From an uncultured Clostridia bacterium (GTDB lineage Bacteria > Bacillota > Clostridia > Oscillospirales > Ruminococcaceae), in contig CANQZS010000068.1 in the NCBI GenBank assembly GCA_947628385.1, positions 1 through 8,400 of the forward strand: a stretch of DNA of 8,400 bases, read 5' to 3'. A model generated the notes under the pieces. It worked only from the letters and a program-made list of their open reading frames with translations. It made no database searches and was not told the origin of the DNA. Within the stretch, counting starts at the first letter, position 1. Each line of letters opens with the position of its first letter. The position numbers and the translations under genes are program-made. Of the stretch, positions 1 to 5,222 are shown one piece after another.

Positions 1-6
1 CCCCTC

Positions 7-29
7 TTGAAGCCGCTTTGCGGCTTCAA
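7..29. repeat. Perfect 10-bp inverted repeat (hairpin)
   Basis: TTGAAGCCGC at 7-16 is exactly complementary to GCGGCTTCAA at 20-29 across a TTT loop. It could be the terminator hairpin of a gene left of the window, but only TTCACCC follows, not a clean T-run. It is the first of five hairpins packed into bases 7-158, so a copy of a dispersed intergenic palindrome is equally possible. Confidence 0.7.
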
Positions 30-62
30 TTCACCCTTTGCGGAGCTCTTAAAGCAGAGGAT

Positions 63-125
63 TCCGCGCTCTGCGGACGGCGGCAAGGGCTCCGCCCCTT
101 GACCCCGCGAGCTGGGCTCAGCTCG
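63..125. repeat. Cluster of three short inverted repeats
   Basis: Three hairpins follow each other closely. TCCGC (63-67) pairs with GCGGA (73-77). CAAGGG (84-89) pairs with CCCTTG (96-101). CGAGCTG (108-114) pairs exactly with CAGCTCG (119-125) around a GGCT loop. No reading frame of note crosses them. The density suggests a multicopy, structured intergenic element rather than a single terminator. That reading is inference from one copy. Confidence 0.55.
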
Positions 126-136
126 ACCAGCTTTAT

Positions 137-157
137 ATTTTGCGCTTCGCGCAAAAT
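137..157. repeat. 21-nt palindrome, copy 1
   Basis: The arms ATTTTGCGC (137-145) and GCGCAAAAT (149-157) flank a TTC loop; T136 and A158 extend the stem by one pair. The same 21 bases occur again at 1802-1822, after the SPFH gene. Two exact copies in intergenic DNA 1.7 kb apart point to a dispersed palindromic repeat. Its role, whether terminator, RNA stabiliser or protein site, cannot be told from sequence. Confidence 0.7.
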
Positions 158-231
158 AGTAATCACTTTTTCGACAGACTGAATACATAATTCATAATTA
201 CGCTTTGTTTTATTTTTCCGGAAATAAGGTA

Positions 232-260
232 TTGAAATTTTTTTAATAATGTGTTATTAT
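232..260 (+). promoter_or_regulatory. Sigma-A-type promoter for the nfeD-SPFH unit
   Basis: The -35 TTGAAA (232-237) is separated by 17 bases from the -10 TATTAT (255-260), and a TG at 252-253 gives an extended -10. The surroundings are AT-rich. Transcription would begin near 267, about 30 bases before the chosen nfeD start, leaving a short leader that contains the AAAGGAGG ribosome binding site at 282-289. Confidence 0.65.
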
Positions 261-296
261 ATATTTAGACGCAACAGTCGTAAAGGAGGTATGCTC

Positions 297-743
297 ATGG
301 TAATTTTCTGGCTGGTGATATTTGCAGCAGCCCTTATCCTCGAAGCCGCTACTTTCGCTCTCGTATCCGTCTGGTTCGCAGCAGGCGCCCTCGGCGCACT
401 TATCGCAGCAGCTCTCGGCGCAAATATAACGGTGCAGCTCATAGTCTTTTCCGCTCTGGCGGGAATTCTGCTCATTTTTACACGCCCGCTGCTGAAAAAG
501 CTTTTTCCGAATAAGTTCATTCCTACAAATTCAGAACTTGAGATCGGAAAAACAGGCGTTGTCATCGAAGCTATAAACAGCCCGCTGGGAAAAGGCCGCG
601 TCCGTCTGGGCGGAGTTGACTGGGCGGCTGTATCCGCCGACGGAGAAAGTATATCCGAGGGCGAATCGGTGATAATAAAGGAAATACGCTCTTCAAGAGT
701 CGTAGTTGAAAGAGCGGAGCAGAAGCTTCCGCAGAAGCAATAA
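297..743 (+). CDS. NfeD family membrane protein (short form, OB-fold C-terminus)
   Basis: This 148-residue protein has two or three hydrophobic segments (about residues 2-22, 23-41 and 44-61). A basic stretch follows (RPLLKKLFPNKF). The C-terminal domain (about 80-140) has the NfeD OB-fold pattern: a TNxELxIGKxG entry, a GGVDW strand, and an EGESVIIKEI strand running to RVVVE. It is the short NfeD type, without the ClpP-like serine protease domain of long NfeD. Known relatives sit beside stomatin/flotillin-type SPFH genes and are thought to help organise membrane microdomains; the next gene is such a partner, 38 bases downstream. ATG297 is chosen because AAAGGAGG ends 7 bases before it. ATG291 lies only one base from that site, and a longer upstream reading lacks a site of its own. 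Confidence 0.88.
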   Translation: MVIFWLVIFAAALILEAATFALVSVWFAAGALGALIAAALGANITVQLIVFSALAGILLIFTRPLLKKLFPNKFIPTNSELEIGKTGVVIEAINSPLGKGRVRLGGVDWAAVSADGESISEGESVIIKEIRSSRVVVERAEQKLPQKQ

Positions 744-781
744 TATCAGACTTTGATTTTTTCTGAAAGGATGTCGTTTTT

Positions 782-1759
782 ATGCAGTTCATTCTGATCG
801 GTCTTGTGATCCTCGTTATAATCATTCTCATTTCGGGAATAAAATTCGTCCCTCAGGCATCGGAATATGTTATAGAGCGTCTGGGAACATATTCCAGATC
901 CCTCCATGCGGGACCTCACTACGTTTTGCCGTTCCTTGAAAAGGTCGCAAAAAGAGTCTCTATAAAGGAACAGGTCGTAGATTTCAAGCCTCAGCCCGTA
1001 ATCACCAAGGATAACGTTACTATGCAGATAGATACCGTAGTATTCTACCGCATAACCGATTCAAAGCAATATACCTACGGCGTTGAAAGACCTATCTCCG
1101 CGATCGAGAATCTTACCGCCACCACTCTTAGAAACATAATCGGCGAGCTTGAGCTTGACGCGACTCTCACCTCCAGAGACGTGATAAACGCAAAGATAAC
1201 GGCGATCCTTGACGACGCTACCGATCCTTGGGGCATCAAGGTGAACCGTGTAGAGCTTAAAAACATCATTCCTCCGAGGGAGATACAGGATTCCATGGAA
1301 CGTCAGATGAAAGCTGAGCGTGAACGCCGTGAGAAGATCCTGCAGGCTGAGGGTGAAAAGAAGTCGCAGGTACTTGTAGCCGAGGGTGAAAAGGAATCCA
1401 AGATCCTCCGTGCGGAAGCCGAAAAGGAAGCTGAGATTCTTCGTGCCGAGGCTGAAAAGCAGGCAATGATCCTCCGTGCTGACGCGGTAAGGCAGCAGAA
1501 GATACTTGAAGCTCAGGGTGAAGCGGAATCCATACAGCTTGTTCAGAATGCTCTTGCCGAGAGTCTTGTAAAGCTGAACCAATCTGATCCCAAGGAGAAT
1601 GTTATTGCTCTCAAGAGTCTTGAAGCGTTTGCAAAGGCGGCTGACGGCAGAGCGACAAAGATAATCATTCCCTCCGAGATACAGGGGCTTGCCGGAATGG
1701 TAACGTCCATAAAGGAGCTTGCTGCCAACAGTGTACAGCAGCCGACGAAGACGAAATAG
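782..1759 (+). CDS. Stomatin/prohibitin-type SPFH domain protein (QmcA/slipin-like)
   Basis: The protein has 325 residues, usual for the QmcA/stomatin-like branch. Residues 3-20 form one strongly hydrophobic N-terminal anchor. The SPFH domain follows (about 22-185), with family-typical stretches such as ERLGTYSRSLHAGPHYVLPF, VDFKPQPVITKDNVTMQID, TLRNIIGELELD, and GIKVNRVELKNIIPP before the charged helix. Residues 186-251 form six consecutive 11-residue repeats of the type ILRAEAEKEAE, a long coiled coil expected to drive ring- or cage-like oligomers. The C-terminal part contains the IIPSEIQGLAGM stretch common in this family. The protein probably acts as a membrane scaffold with the upstream NfeD protein; substrates or clients are not evident. 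ATG782 has AAAGGA at 766-771, ten bases upstream. The gene ends just before a hairpin terminator. Confidence 0.92.
   Translation: MQFILIGLVILVIIILISGIKFVPQASEYVIERLGTYSRSLHAGPHYVLPFLEKVAKRVSIKEQVVDFKPQPVITKDNVTMQIDTVVFYRITDSKQYTYGVERPISAIENLTATTLRNIIGELELDATLTSRDVINAKITAILDDATDPWGIKVNRVELKNIIPPREIQDSMERQMKAERERREKILQAEGEKKSQVLVAEGEKESKILRAEAEKEAEILRAEAEKQAMILRADAVRQQKILEAQGEAESIQLVQNALAESLVKLNQSDPKENVIALKSLEAFAKAADGRATKIIIPSEIQGLAGMVTSIKELAANSVQQPTKTK
1337..1534 (+). repeat. Six 33-bp units encoding hendecad repeats within the SPFH gene
   Basis: Codons 186-251 fall into six in-register 11-residue units, each starting with I or V followed by L, then a charged Ala/Glu/Lys-rich stretch. The third and fourth units differ at only two residues (ILRAEAEK followed by EAE or QAM). 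DNA identity between neighbouring units is only partial because synonymous codons differ, so the repeat is old or held by selection on the protein. Confidence 0.8.
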
Positions 1760-1775
1760 CGCATAATAAAGCAAC

Positions 1776-1808
1776 AGCGGGCGGCAATTTGCCGCCCGTT
1801 AATTTTGC
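1776..1808 (+). terminator. Intrinsic terminator after the nfeD-SPFH unit
   Basis: The GC-rich stem CGGGCGGC (1778-1785) pairs exactly with GCCGCCCG (1791-1798) around AATTT, and the following TTAATTTT supplies a U-rich tail. It lies 17 bases after the SPFH stop codon. Read on the minus strand, the same stem is followed by a looser T-rich stretch and may also help stop fabD transcripts, so the convergent genes may share it. Confidence 0.8.
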
Positions 1809-1823
1809 GCTTCGCGCAAAATT
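1801..1823. repeat. 21-nt palindrome, copy 2, between convergent genes
   Basis: AATTTTGCGC (1801-1810) pairs with GCGCAAAATT (1814-1823) around TTC. Its inner 21 bases (1802-1822) match 137-157 exactly. It lies 14 bases beyond the fabD stop codon on the minus strand, directly next to the GC-rich terminator. It may act as part of a two-way terminator, although no clean T-run follows it on the minus strand. Confidence 0.65.
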
Positions 1824-1837
1824 GCTTTCATTATTTT

Positions 1838-2764
1838 TTATTTAAAAAGCTCCAAAGCCTTTTCAAGAGTCTTTTCATTCTCTACATTGACCGCGTTTAC
1901 TCCCTTAAGAGTCTTTTTTACCAAACCCGTCAGTACCTTGTTAGGTCCAAGCTCTACAAAATTTTCATATCCCGCCGCTTGAAGCGCATTAAGCTCAGAA
2001 GTGAACCTTACAGGCGATACTATGTGCTTCGCAAGCCTCTCCGGCATATCGCCAAGATCCGTGAGCCGCTCTCCGGTAAGATTGGAATAAAATTCTACCT
2101 CCGGTTCACTGAATGTCAGATCCATTCCCCTTAATGCCGCCTCGAATTCCTCCGCCGCCGGCTGCATGAGCTTTGAATGGAATGCCGCGCTGACCCCAAG
2201 CCTGATCGCCTTTGCACCAAGCTCTCCGAACCTCGCCGCAGCCCTTTCAGCCGCTGCCTTTTCTCCGGCAATCACAGTCTGCGAACTGGAATTATAGTTT
2301 ACCGGAACTACATAACCGTCCGTTCCGGCACAGATCTCCTCTACCTCCTCGGCAGTCATTCCGATAATGGCATACATGGCTCCGTCCGAAGCTTCGGCTG
2401 CCCTCTGCATGGCTTCCGCTCTCGCCTTTATCACCCTGAAACCGTCCTCAAAGGAAAGTATCCCAGACGCTACCATTGCCGCATATTCGCCAAGAGAATG
2501 TCCCGCCGCCGCGGAAAAGCCTATGCCGTTTATCTTCATTGCTTCAAACGCGGTCAAAGATACCGCCATTATGGCAGGCTGAGAATAGATCGTCTTTGAA
2601 AGCTCCTCCTCAGAGGAGCCGTTTATTTTCTCCGCAAGGTCAAACCCAAGTATCTCGCTCGCACGGGCAAAAACGTCGATCTGCGGATATTTTTCACAAA
2701 GCTCCTTTCCCATTCCTATGTACTGGGAACCCTGTCCCGAAAATAAAAATACAGTTTTTGACAT
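1838..2764 (-). CDS. fabD: Malonyl-CoA:acyl carrier protein transacylase
   Basis: FabD moves the malonyl group from CoA to acyl carrier protein in the cytoplasm, supplying the extender for fatty-acid synthesis. The 308-residue length is normal. Visible family marks are FLFSGQGSQ at residues 7-14, the nucleophile Ser90 in GHSLGEY, Arg115 in IKARAEAMQ, His196 in SAAFHSKLMQP, and the C-terminal ELGPNKVLTGLVKK. The position held by Gln250 in the E. coli enzyme appears to be His247 here (KHIVSPVRF). ATG2764 is chosen because AAAGGA sits nine bases upstream and MSKTVFLFSGQG is the normal beginning; an in-frame TTG at 2782 overlaps that binding site. The gene is divergent from the rest of the fab cluster and ends convergent with the SPFH gene. 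Confidence 0.95.
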   Translation of the reverse strand: MSKTVFLFSGQGSQYIGMGKELCEKYPQIDVFARASEILGFDLAEKINGSSEEELSKTIYSQPAIMAVSLTAFEAMKINGIGFSAAAGHSLGEYAAMVASGILSFEDGFRVIKARAEAMQRAAEASDGAMYAIIGMTAEEVEEICAGTDGYVVPVNYNSSSQTVIAGEKAAAERAAARFGELGAKAIRLGVSAAFHSKLMQPAAEEFEAALRGMDLTFSEPEVEFYSNLTGERLTDLGDMPERLAKHIVSPVRFTSELNALQAAGYENFVELGPNKVLTGLVKKTLKGVNAVNVENEKTLEKALELFK

Positions 2765-2821
2765 ATTTCCCTTTCCTTTCAAAAATATTTTACCGAAAAT
2801 AATTTTTATTTTCTTAAATCG

Positions 2822-2850
2822 TTGACAACGGGAGCGAAAAATATTACAAT
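2822..2850 (+). promoter_or_regulatory. Near-consensus promoter for the fabH-accC cluster
   Basis: A perfect -35 TTGACA (2822-2827), a 17-base spacer and a -10 TACAAT (2845-2850) face fabH. A start near 2857 would give a leader of about 135 bases. The -35 lies in the palindrome GTTGACAAC (2821-2829), so TTGTCA is also present on the fabD strand, but its matching -10 (AAATTA or AATTAT) is poor and the fabD promoter stays uncertain. A bare TATAAT at 2901-2906 has no good -35. Confidence 0.75.
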
Positions 2851-2858
2851 AGTAATAT
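2841..2858. promoter_or_regulatory. 18-bp palindromic candidate operator over the -10
   Basis: ATATTAC (2841-2847) and GTAATAT (2852-2858) are exact inverted arms around AATA and enclose the -10 TACAAT. A dimeric repressor bound here would block RNA polymerase. It does not match the FapR or FabT box consensus as I know them, so the regulator is unidentified. Palindromes occur by chance in AT-rich DNA, but position and the second partial copy favour a function. Confidence 0.5.
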
Positions 2859-2875
2859 ATGCTGCTTGCGTGACC

Positions 2876-2890
2876 GCTGAGATATTCAGC
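2876..2890 (+). repeat. Short inverted repeat in the fabH leader
   Basis: GCTGA (2876-2880) pairs with TCAGC (2886-2890) around GATAT. An alternative pairing joins GCTGCT (2861-2866) to AGCAGC (2888-2893). The two share bases 2888-2890 and so exclude each other. They lie downstream of the predicted start and could form in the leader RNA. Confidence 0.35.
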
Positions 2891-2925
2891 AGCAGTTATA
2901 TATAATATACCATATATGTTTAAAA

Positions 2926-2937
2926 ATTACAATAGTA
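2926..2937. repeat. Direct repeat of the operator core
   Basis: The 12 bases ATTACAATAGTA repeat exactly the sequence at 2843-2854, with 83 bp between starts, close to eight helical turns. Here the palindrome is incomplete because GTATC replaces GTAAT. The site lies 55 bases before the fabH start and may be a weaker second binding site. Confidence 0.45.
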
Positions 2938-2992
2938 TCAAACGGTATTTTTCCGTATTGTTTAAAAAATCAGGAACATGGAGGGCATGGAT

Positions 2993-3988
2993 TTGTTTGG
3001 TATTGAAATAGTCGGAACAGGAGCGTACTGCCCATCTCTGAGCGTCACGAACGATGACCTTGCTAAGGTGGTAGATACAAGCGACGAGTGGATATTCTCC
3101 CGCACGGGAATAAGATCCAGACGCATTGCCAACGGAGAGGCTACTTGGGAAATGGGCGCGGCGGCGGCTGAGGAAGCCCTGAGATCCGCAGGGATAAACG
3201 GCTCGGAGGTCGGTCTGATAATAGATACTACTATTACCAGCGACTTTTCAACACCGTCAATGGCGTGCGTTATCCAAAGCAGGATCGGCGCCGGAAACGC
3301 GGCTGCTTTCGATCTGGGAGCAGCATGCTCAGGCTTCGTTTACGGGCTCGACGCTGCAAAAAGGTACCTCCAGACCGATCCGGAACTTAAATACGTCCTT
3401 GTGGTGTCAAATGAAAAGCTTTCAAACATAACCGACTATTCCGACCGTTCCTCCTGTATACTTTTTGGGGACGGCGCGGCGGCGGCTGTGGTCACCCGCT
3501 CGGAAAAGCTATATTCAAGCTATATCGGAGCAAACGGAAACGGCGCAAAATTCCTCTATGCAAAAAATCATAAGGTCCTGCACCCGTTCAGGACTGCCGA
3601 GACGGACAGCATCGAAACAGGCGAGTTCGCCAATGGATCGGTATTCCTCTTTCAGGACGGCAAGGAGGTCTACAAATTCGCCACGAAAGCTCTCCCCTCT
3701 GCGGCAAAAAAAGCTGCGGAAAAAATAAACATGGATATAAACAACATCGACTGGTTCATTCCTCATCAGGCAAATATCAGGATCATCGAAGCTGCCGCTA
3801 AGAATCTCGGCGTTCCGATGGATAAATTCGTCGTGAATATCAAGGAACACGGAAACACCTCCAGTGCGTCCATACCTATAGCCCTGCACGAGGCGATAAC
3901 CTCGGGACAGGTAAAACGCGGAGACAAGCTCTGTCTCGTAGGCTTCGGCGCGGGACTTACCCTCGGCGCGATCATTACGGAATATTGA
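2993..3988 (+). CDS. fabH: 3-oxoacyl-ACP synthase III (beta-ketoacyl-ACP synthase III)
   Basis: FabH condenses an acyl-CoA primer with malonyl-ACP to begin the fatty-acid chain and so influences whether straight or branched chains are made. The start is taken as TTG2993 because GGAGG (2980-2984) stands eight bases before it and the protein then opens MFGIEIVGTGAYCP. ATG2978 and ATG2987 lack a properly spaced site. From TTG the protein has 331 residues and the triad is Cys112 (DLGAACSGF), His258 (IPHQANIRI) and Asn288 (EHGNTSSASIP), with Cys at the same number as in E. coli FabH. The early DTSDEWIFSRTGIRSRRI segment and the C-terminal GFGAGLTLGAI are typical. It is first in the plus-strand cluster, behind the promoter at 2822-2850. 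Primer preference cannot be judged. Confidence 0.95.
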   Translation: MFGIEIVGTGAYCPSLSVTNDDLAKVVDTSDEWIFSRTGIRSRRIANGEATWEMGAAAAEEALRSAGINGSEVGLIIDTTITSDFSTPSMACVIQSRIGAGNAAAFDLGAACSGFVYGLDAAKRYLQTDPELKYVLVVSNEKLSNITDYSDRSSCILFGDGAAAAVVTRSEKLYSSYIGANGNGAKFLYAKNHKVLHPFRTAETDSIETGEFANGSVFLFQDGKEVYKFATKALPSAAKKAAEKINMDINNIDWFIPHQANIRIIEAAAKNLGVPMDKFVVNIKEHGNTSSASIPIALHEAITSGQVKRGDKLCLVGFGAGLTLGAIITEY

Positions 3989-4012
3989 TCCTCGGGATCG
4001 TCAGGATCTTTT
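3987..4012 (+). terminator. Possible weak attenuator at the fabH stop
   Basis: GATCCT (3987-3992), overlapping the fabH stop codon, pairs with AGGATC (4003-4008) and is followed by TTTT (4009-4012). The six-pair stem is weak. An alternative three-base-loop hairpin (3987-3991 with 3995-3999) competes with it. It could lower read-through from fabH into the downstream genes, or be chance. Confidence 0.25.
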
Positions 4013-4032
4013 CCGAAAGGGAGGCACATTGA

Positions 4033-4449
4033 TTGCTTATAGAATACTGCTGTACGGATATTTGCGATATTGCGGTACCGTATCTGGAAAGAGCTGCCGC
4101 AGCGCTTATCCAGAAAAGCGTCGTGCTGCTGATAATCCAGAGCGTTCTGCTTACATTCTCATTATGGGACAAAAACAGCCGGTTCTTTGTTATACTTGCA
4201 GCAATAGGCGTGTATTCCGTCCATGGCAGCATTTCGGTAAGGATCAGCCTGCGCAGAATGGAGACCGCCGTCAAAAAGCTGTCTGAATCCAGATGCCGGC
4301 AGTTTACCCGCTCAATTGACATACGGCGCGAAAATATTCCTCCGGAAATGGAAATGTTCATTCCGGTAAAGGAACGGCGCTCGTTCACCTCACATTCGGG
4401 AACGCCTTTTTTGCGGCATGATAAAATTTTATTTATGAAAGGAATATGA
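4033..4449 (+). CDS. Unrecognised small two-helix membrane protein in the fab cluster
   Basis: I do not recognise this 138-residue reading frame. Two hydrophobic stretches (about residues 29-45, VVLLIIQSVLLTF, and 51-69, FFVILAAIGVYSVHGSISV) are split by a short polar WDKNSR turn. A basic, polar tail of about 70 residues follows and has no domain I can name. The N-terminus has three cysteines among residues 6-11. TTG4033 is preferred because AAAGGGAGG (4016-4024) ends eight bases before it and the frame runs to a stop three bases before fabG. A competing TTG4029 frame stops after 85 codons, and a long antisense frame lacks a binding site. Clusters of this type often have a MarR-type regulator, acpP or fabK near here, but no helix-turn-helix, phosphopantetheine serine or flavin site is visible. 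The gene could be lineage-specific, or a non-coding spacer that happens to be open. Confidence 0.55.
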   Translation: MLIEYCCTDICDIAVPYLERAAAALIQKSVVLLIIQSVLLTFSLWDKNSRFFVILAAIGVYSVHGSISVRISLRRMETAVKKLSESRCRQFTRSIDIRRENIPPEMEMFIPVKERRSFTSHSGTPFLRHDKILFMKGI

Positions 4450-4452
4450 AAT

Positions 4453-5190
4453 ATGTCTAAAACCGCTGTGATAACAGGCTCCTCAAGGGGCATAGGAGCG
4501 GCTGTCGCTCTCCGTCTTGCAAAGGACGGCTTCAATATAGCGCTCAACGACCTCAATGAAGGTATGTTTGAAAATAATACCATTGTAAACGATATACGCG
4601 CTCTCGGCGTGGAGGCTGAGATATTCTGCGCGGACGTTTCACGCTACGACCAGTGCGAAAGCATGGTAAAAGCCATAAAGGAACGCTTCGGGACTATCGA
4701 CGCCCTTATCAATAACGCCGGCATAACAAGAGACTGTCTTATGGCAAGAATGTCTGAGGAGCAGTACGATACGGTGATCTCCGTAAACCAGAAAAGCGTT
4801 TTCAATATGATGAAGCTCGCGGGAAACGTTATGATAAAACAAAAGCACGGAAAGATAGTAAATCTTGCCTCCGTTGCAGGTCTTTACGGCAATCCCGGGC
4901 AGATTAACTATTCCGCCTCAAAAGCGGCTGTTATCGGCATGACCAAAACTATAGCCAAGGAGCTTGGCTCAAGGAACATAAACGTAAACGCGGTAGCCCC
5001 GGGATTTATCAGCACGCCTATGACCGATAAGCTCACCGACGAGCAAAAGGCAAAAATTCTCGAAGCTATCGCTATGAAGCGCTACGGCACCGTAGACGAG
5101 ATCGCCGGCGTAGTGTCGTTCCTCTGCTCGGAGGATTCGTCCTATGTTACCGGACAGGTAATAGAGATCTCCGGCGGACTGTCAATGTGA
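4453..5190 (+). CDS. fabG: 3-oxoacyl-ACP reductase
   Basis: FabG reduces the 3-ketoacyl-ACP made by FabH or FabF to 3-hydroxyacyl-ACP with NADPH. The 245-residue short-chain dehydrogenase shows the cofactor glycine motif TGSSRGIG (residues 8-15), NNAG (87-90), and the catalytic set Asn112 (VNQKSVF), Ser140 (NLASVAG), Tyr153 and Lys157 (YSASK). The C-terminus VTGQVIEISGGLSM is typical. AAAGGA (4438-4443) stands nine bases before ATG4453. The binding site lies inside the end of the preceding small frame, which suggests tight linkage and perhaps translational coupling. General short-chain dehydrogenases look similar, but the fab neighbours make this assignment firm. Confidence 0.95.
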   Translation: MSKTAVITGSSRGIGAAVALRLAKDGFNIALNDLNEGMFENNTIVNDIRALGVEAEIFCADVSRYDQCESMVKAIKERFGTIDALINNAGITRDCLMARMSEEQYDTVISVNQKSVFNMMKLAGNVMIKQKHGKIVNLASVAGLYGNPGQINYSASKAAVIGMTKTIAKELGSRNINVNAVAPGFISTPMTDKLTDEQKAKILEAIAMKRYGTVDEIAGVVSFLCSEDSSYVTGQVIEISGGLSM

Positions 5191-5222
5191 TAATGTTGTT
5201 TGGAAAGGAAAGTATTTTATAT

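Noticed and set aside
186..201. Short direct repeat ATAATTC/ATAATTA
   Set aside because: Two imperfect 7-base units in AT-rich DNA are too short to call a repeat or an origin.
1061..1774. 237-codon minus-strand frame opposite the SPFH gene
   Set aside because: Its repeated LGFLF and YLLLPY runs mirror the coiled-coil repeat on the sense strand. It is a shadow.
2901..2906. TATAAT as a second fabH promoter
   Set aside because: No acceptable -35 lies 16-18 bases upstream, and the tract is simple TA-rich sequence.
4029..4286. 85-codon plus-strand frame starting at TTG4029
   Set aside because: It shares the same binding site at a worse spacing, stops early, and gives a translation with no hydrophobic or domain pattern. 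The 138-codon frame fits better.
3975..4583. 202-codon minus-strand frame under the fabH end, the unknown gene and the fabG start
   Set aside because: It overlaps two certain genes, has no ribosome binding site before its ATG, and its translation has no recognisable pattern. It is a shadow of the sense frames.
5187..5222. Longer fabF start at GTG5187
   Set aside because: It overlaps the fabG stop and adds 12 residues foreign to the family. The conserved MKRVVITGMG starts at 5223.
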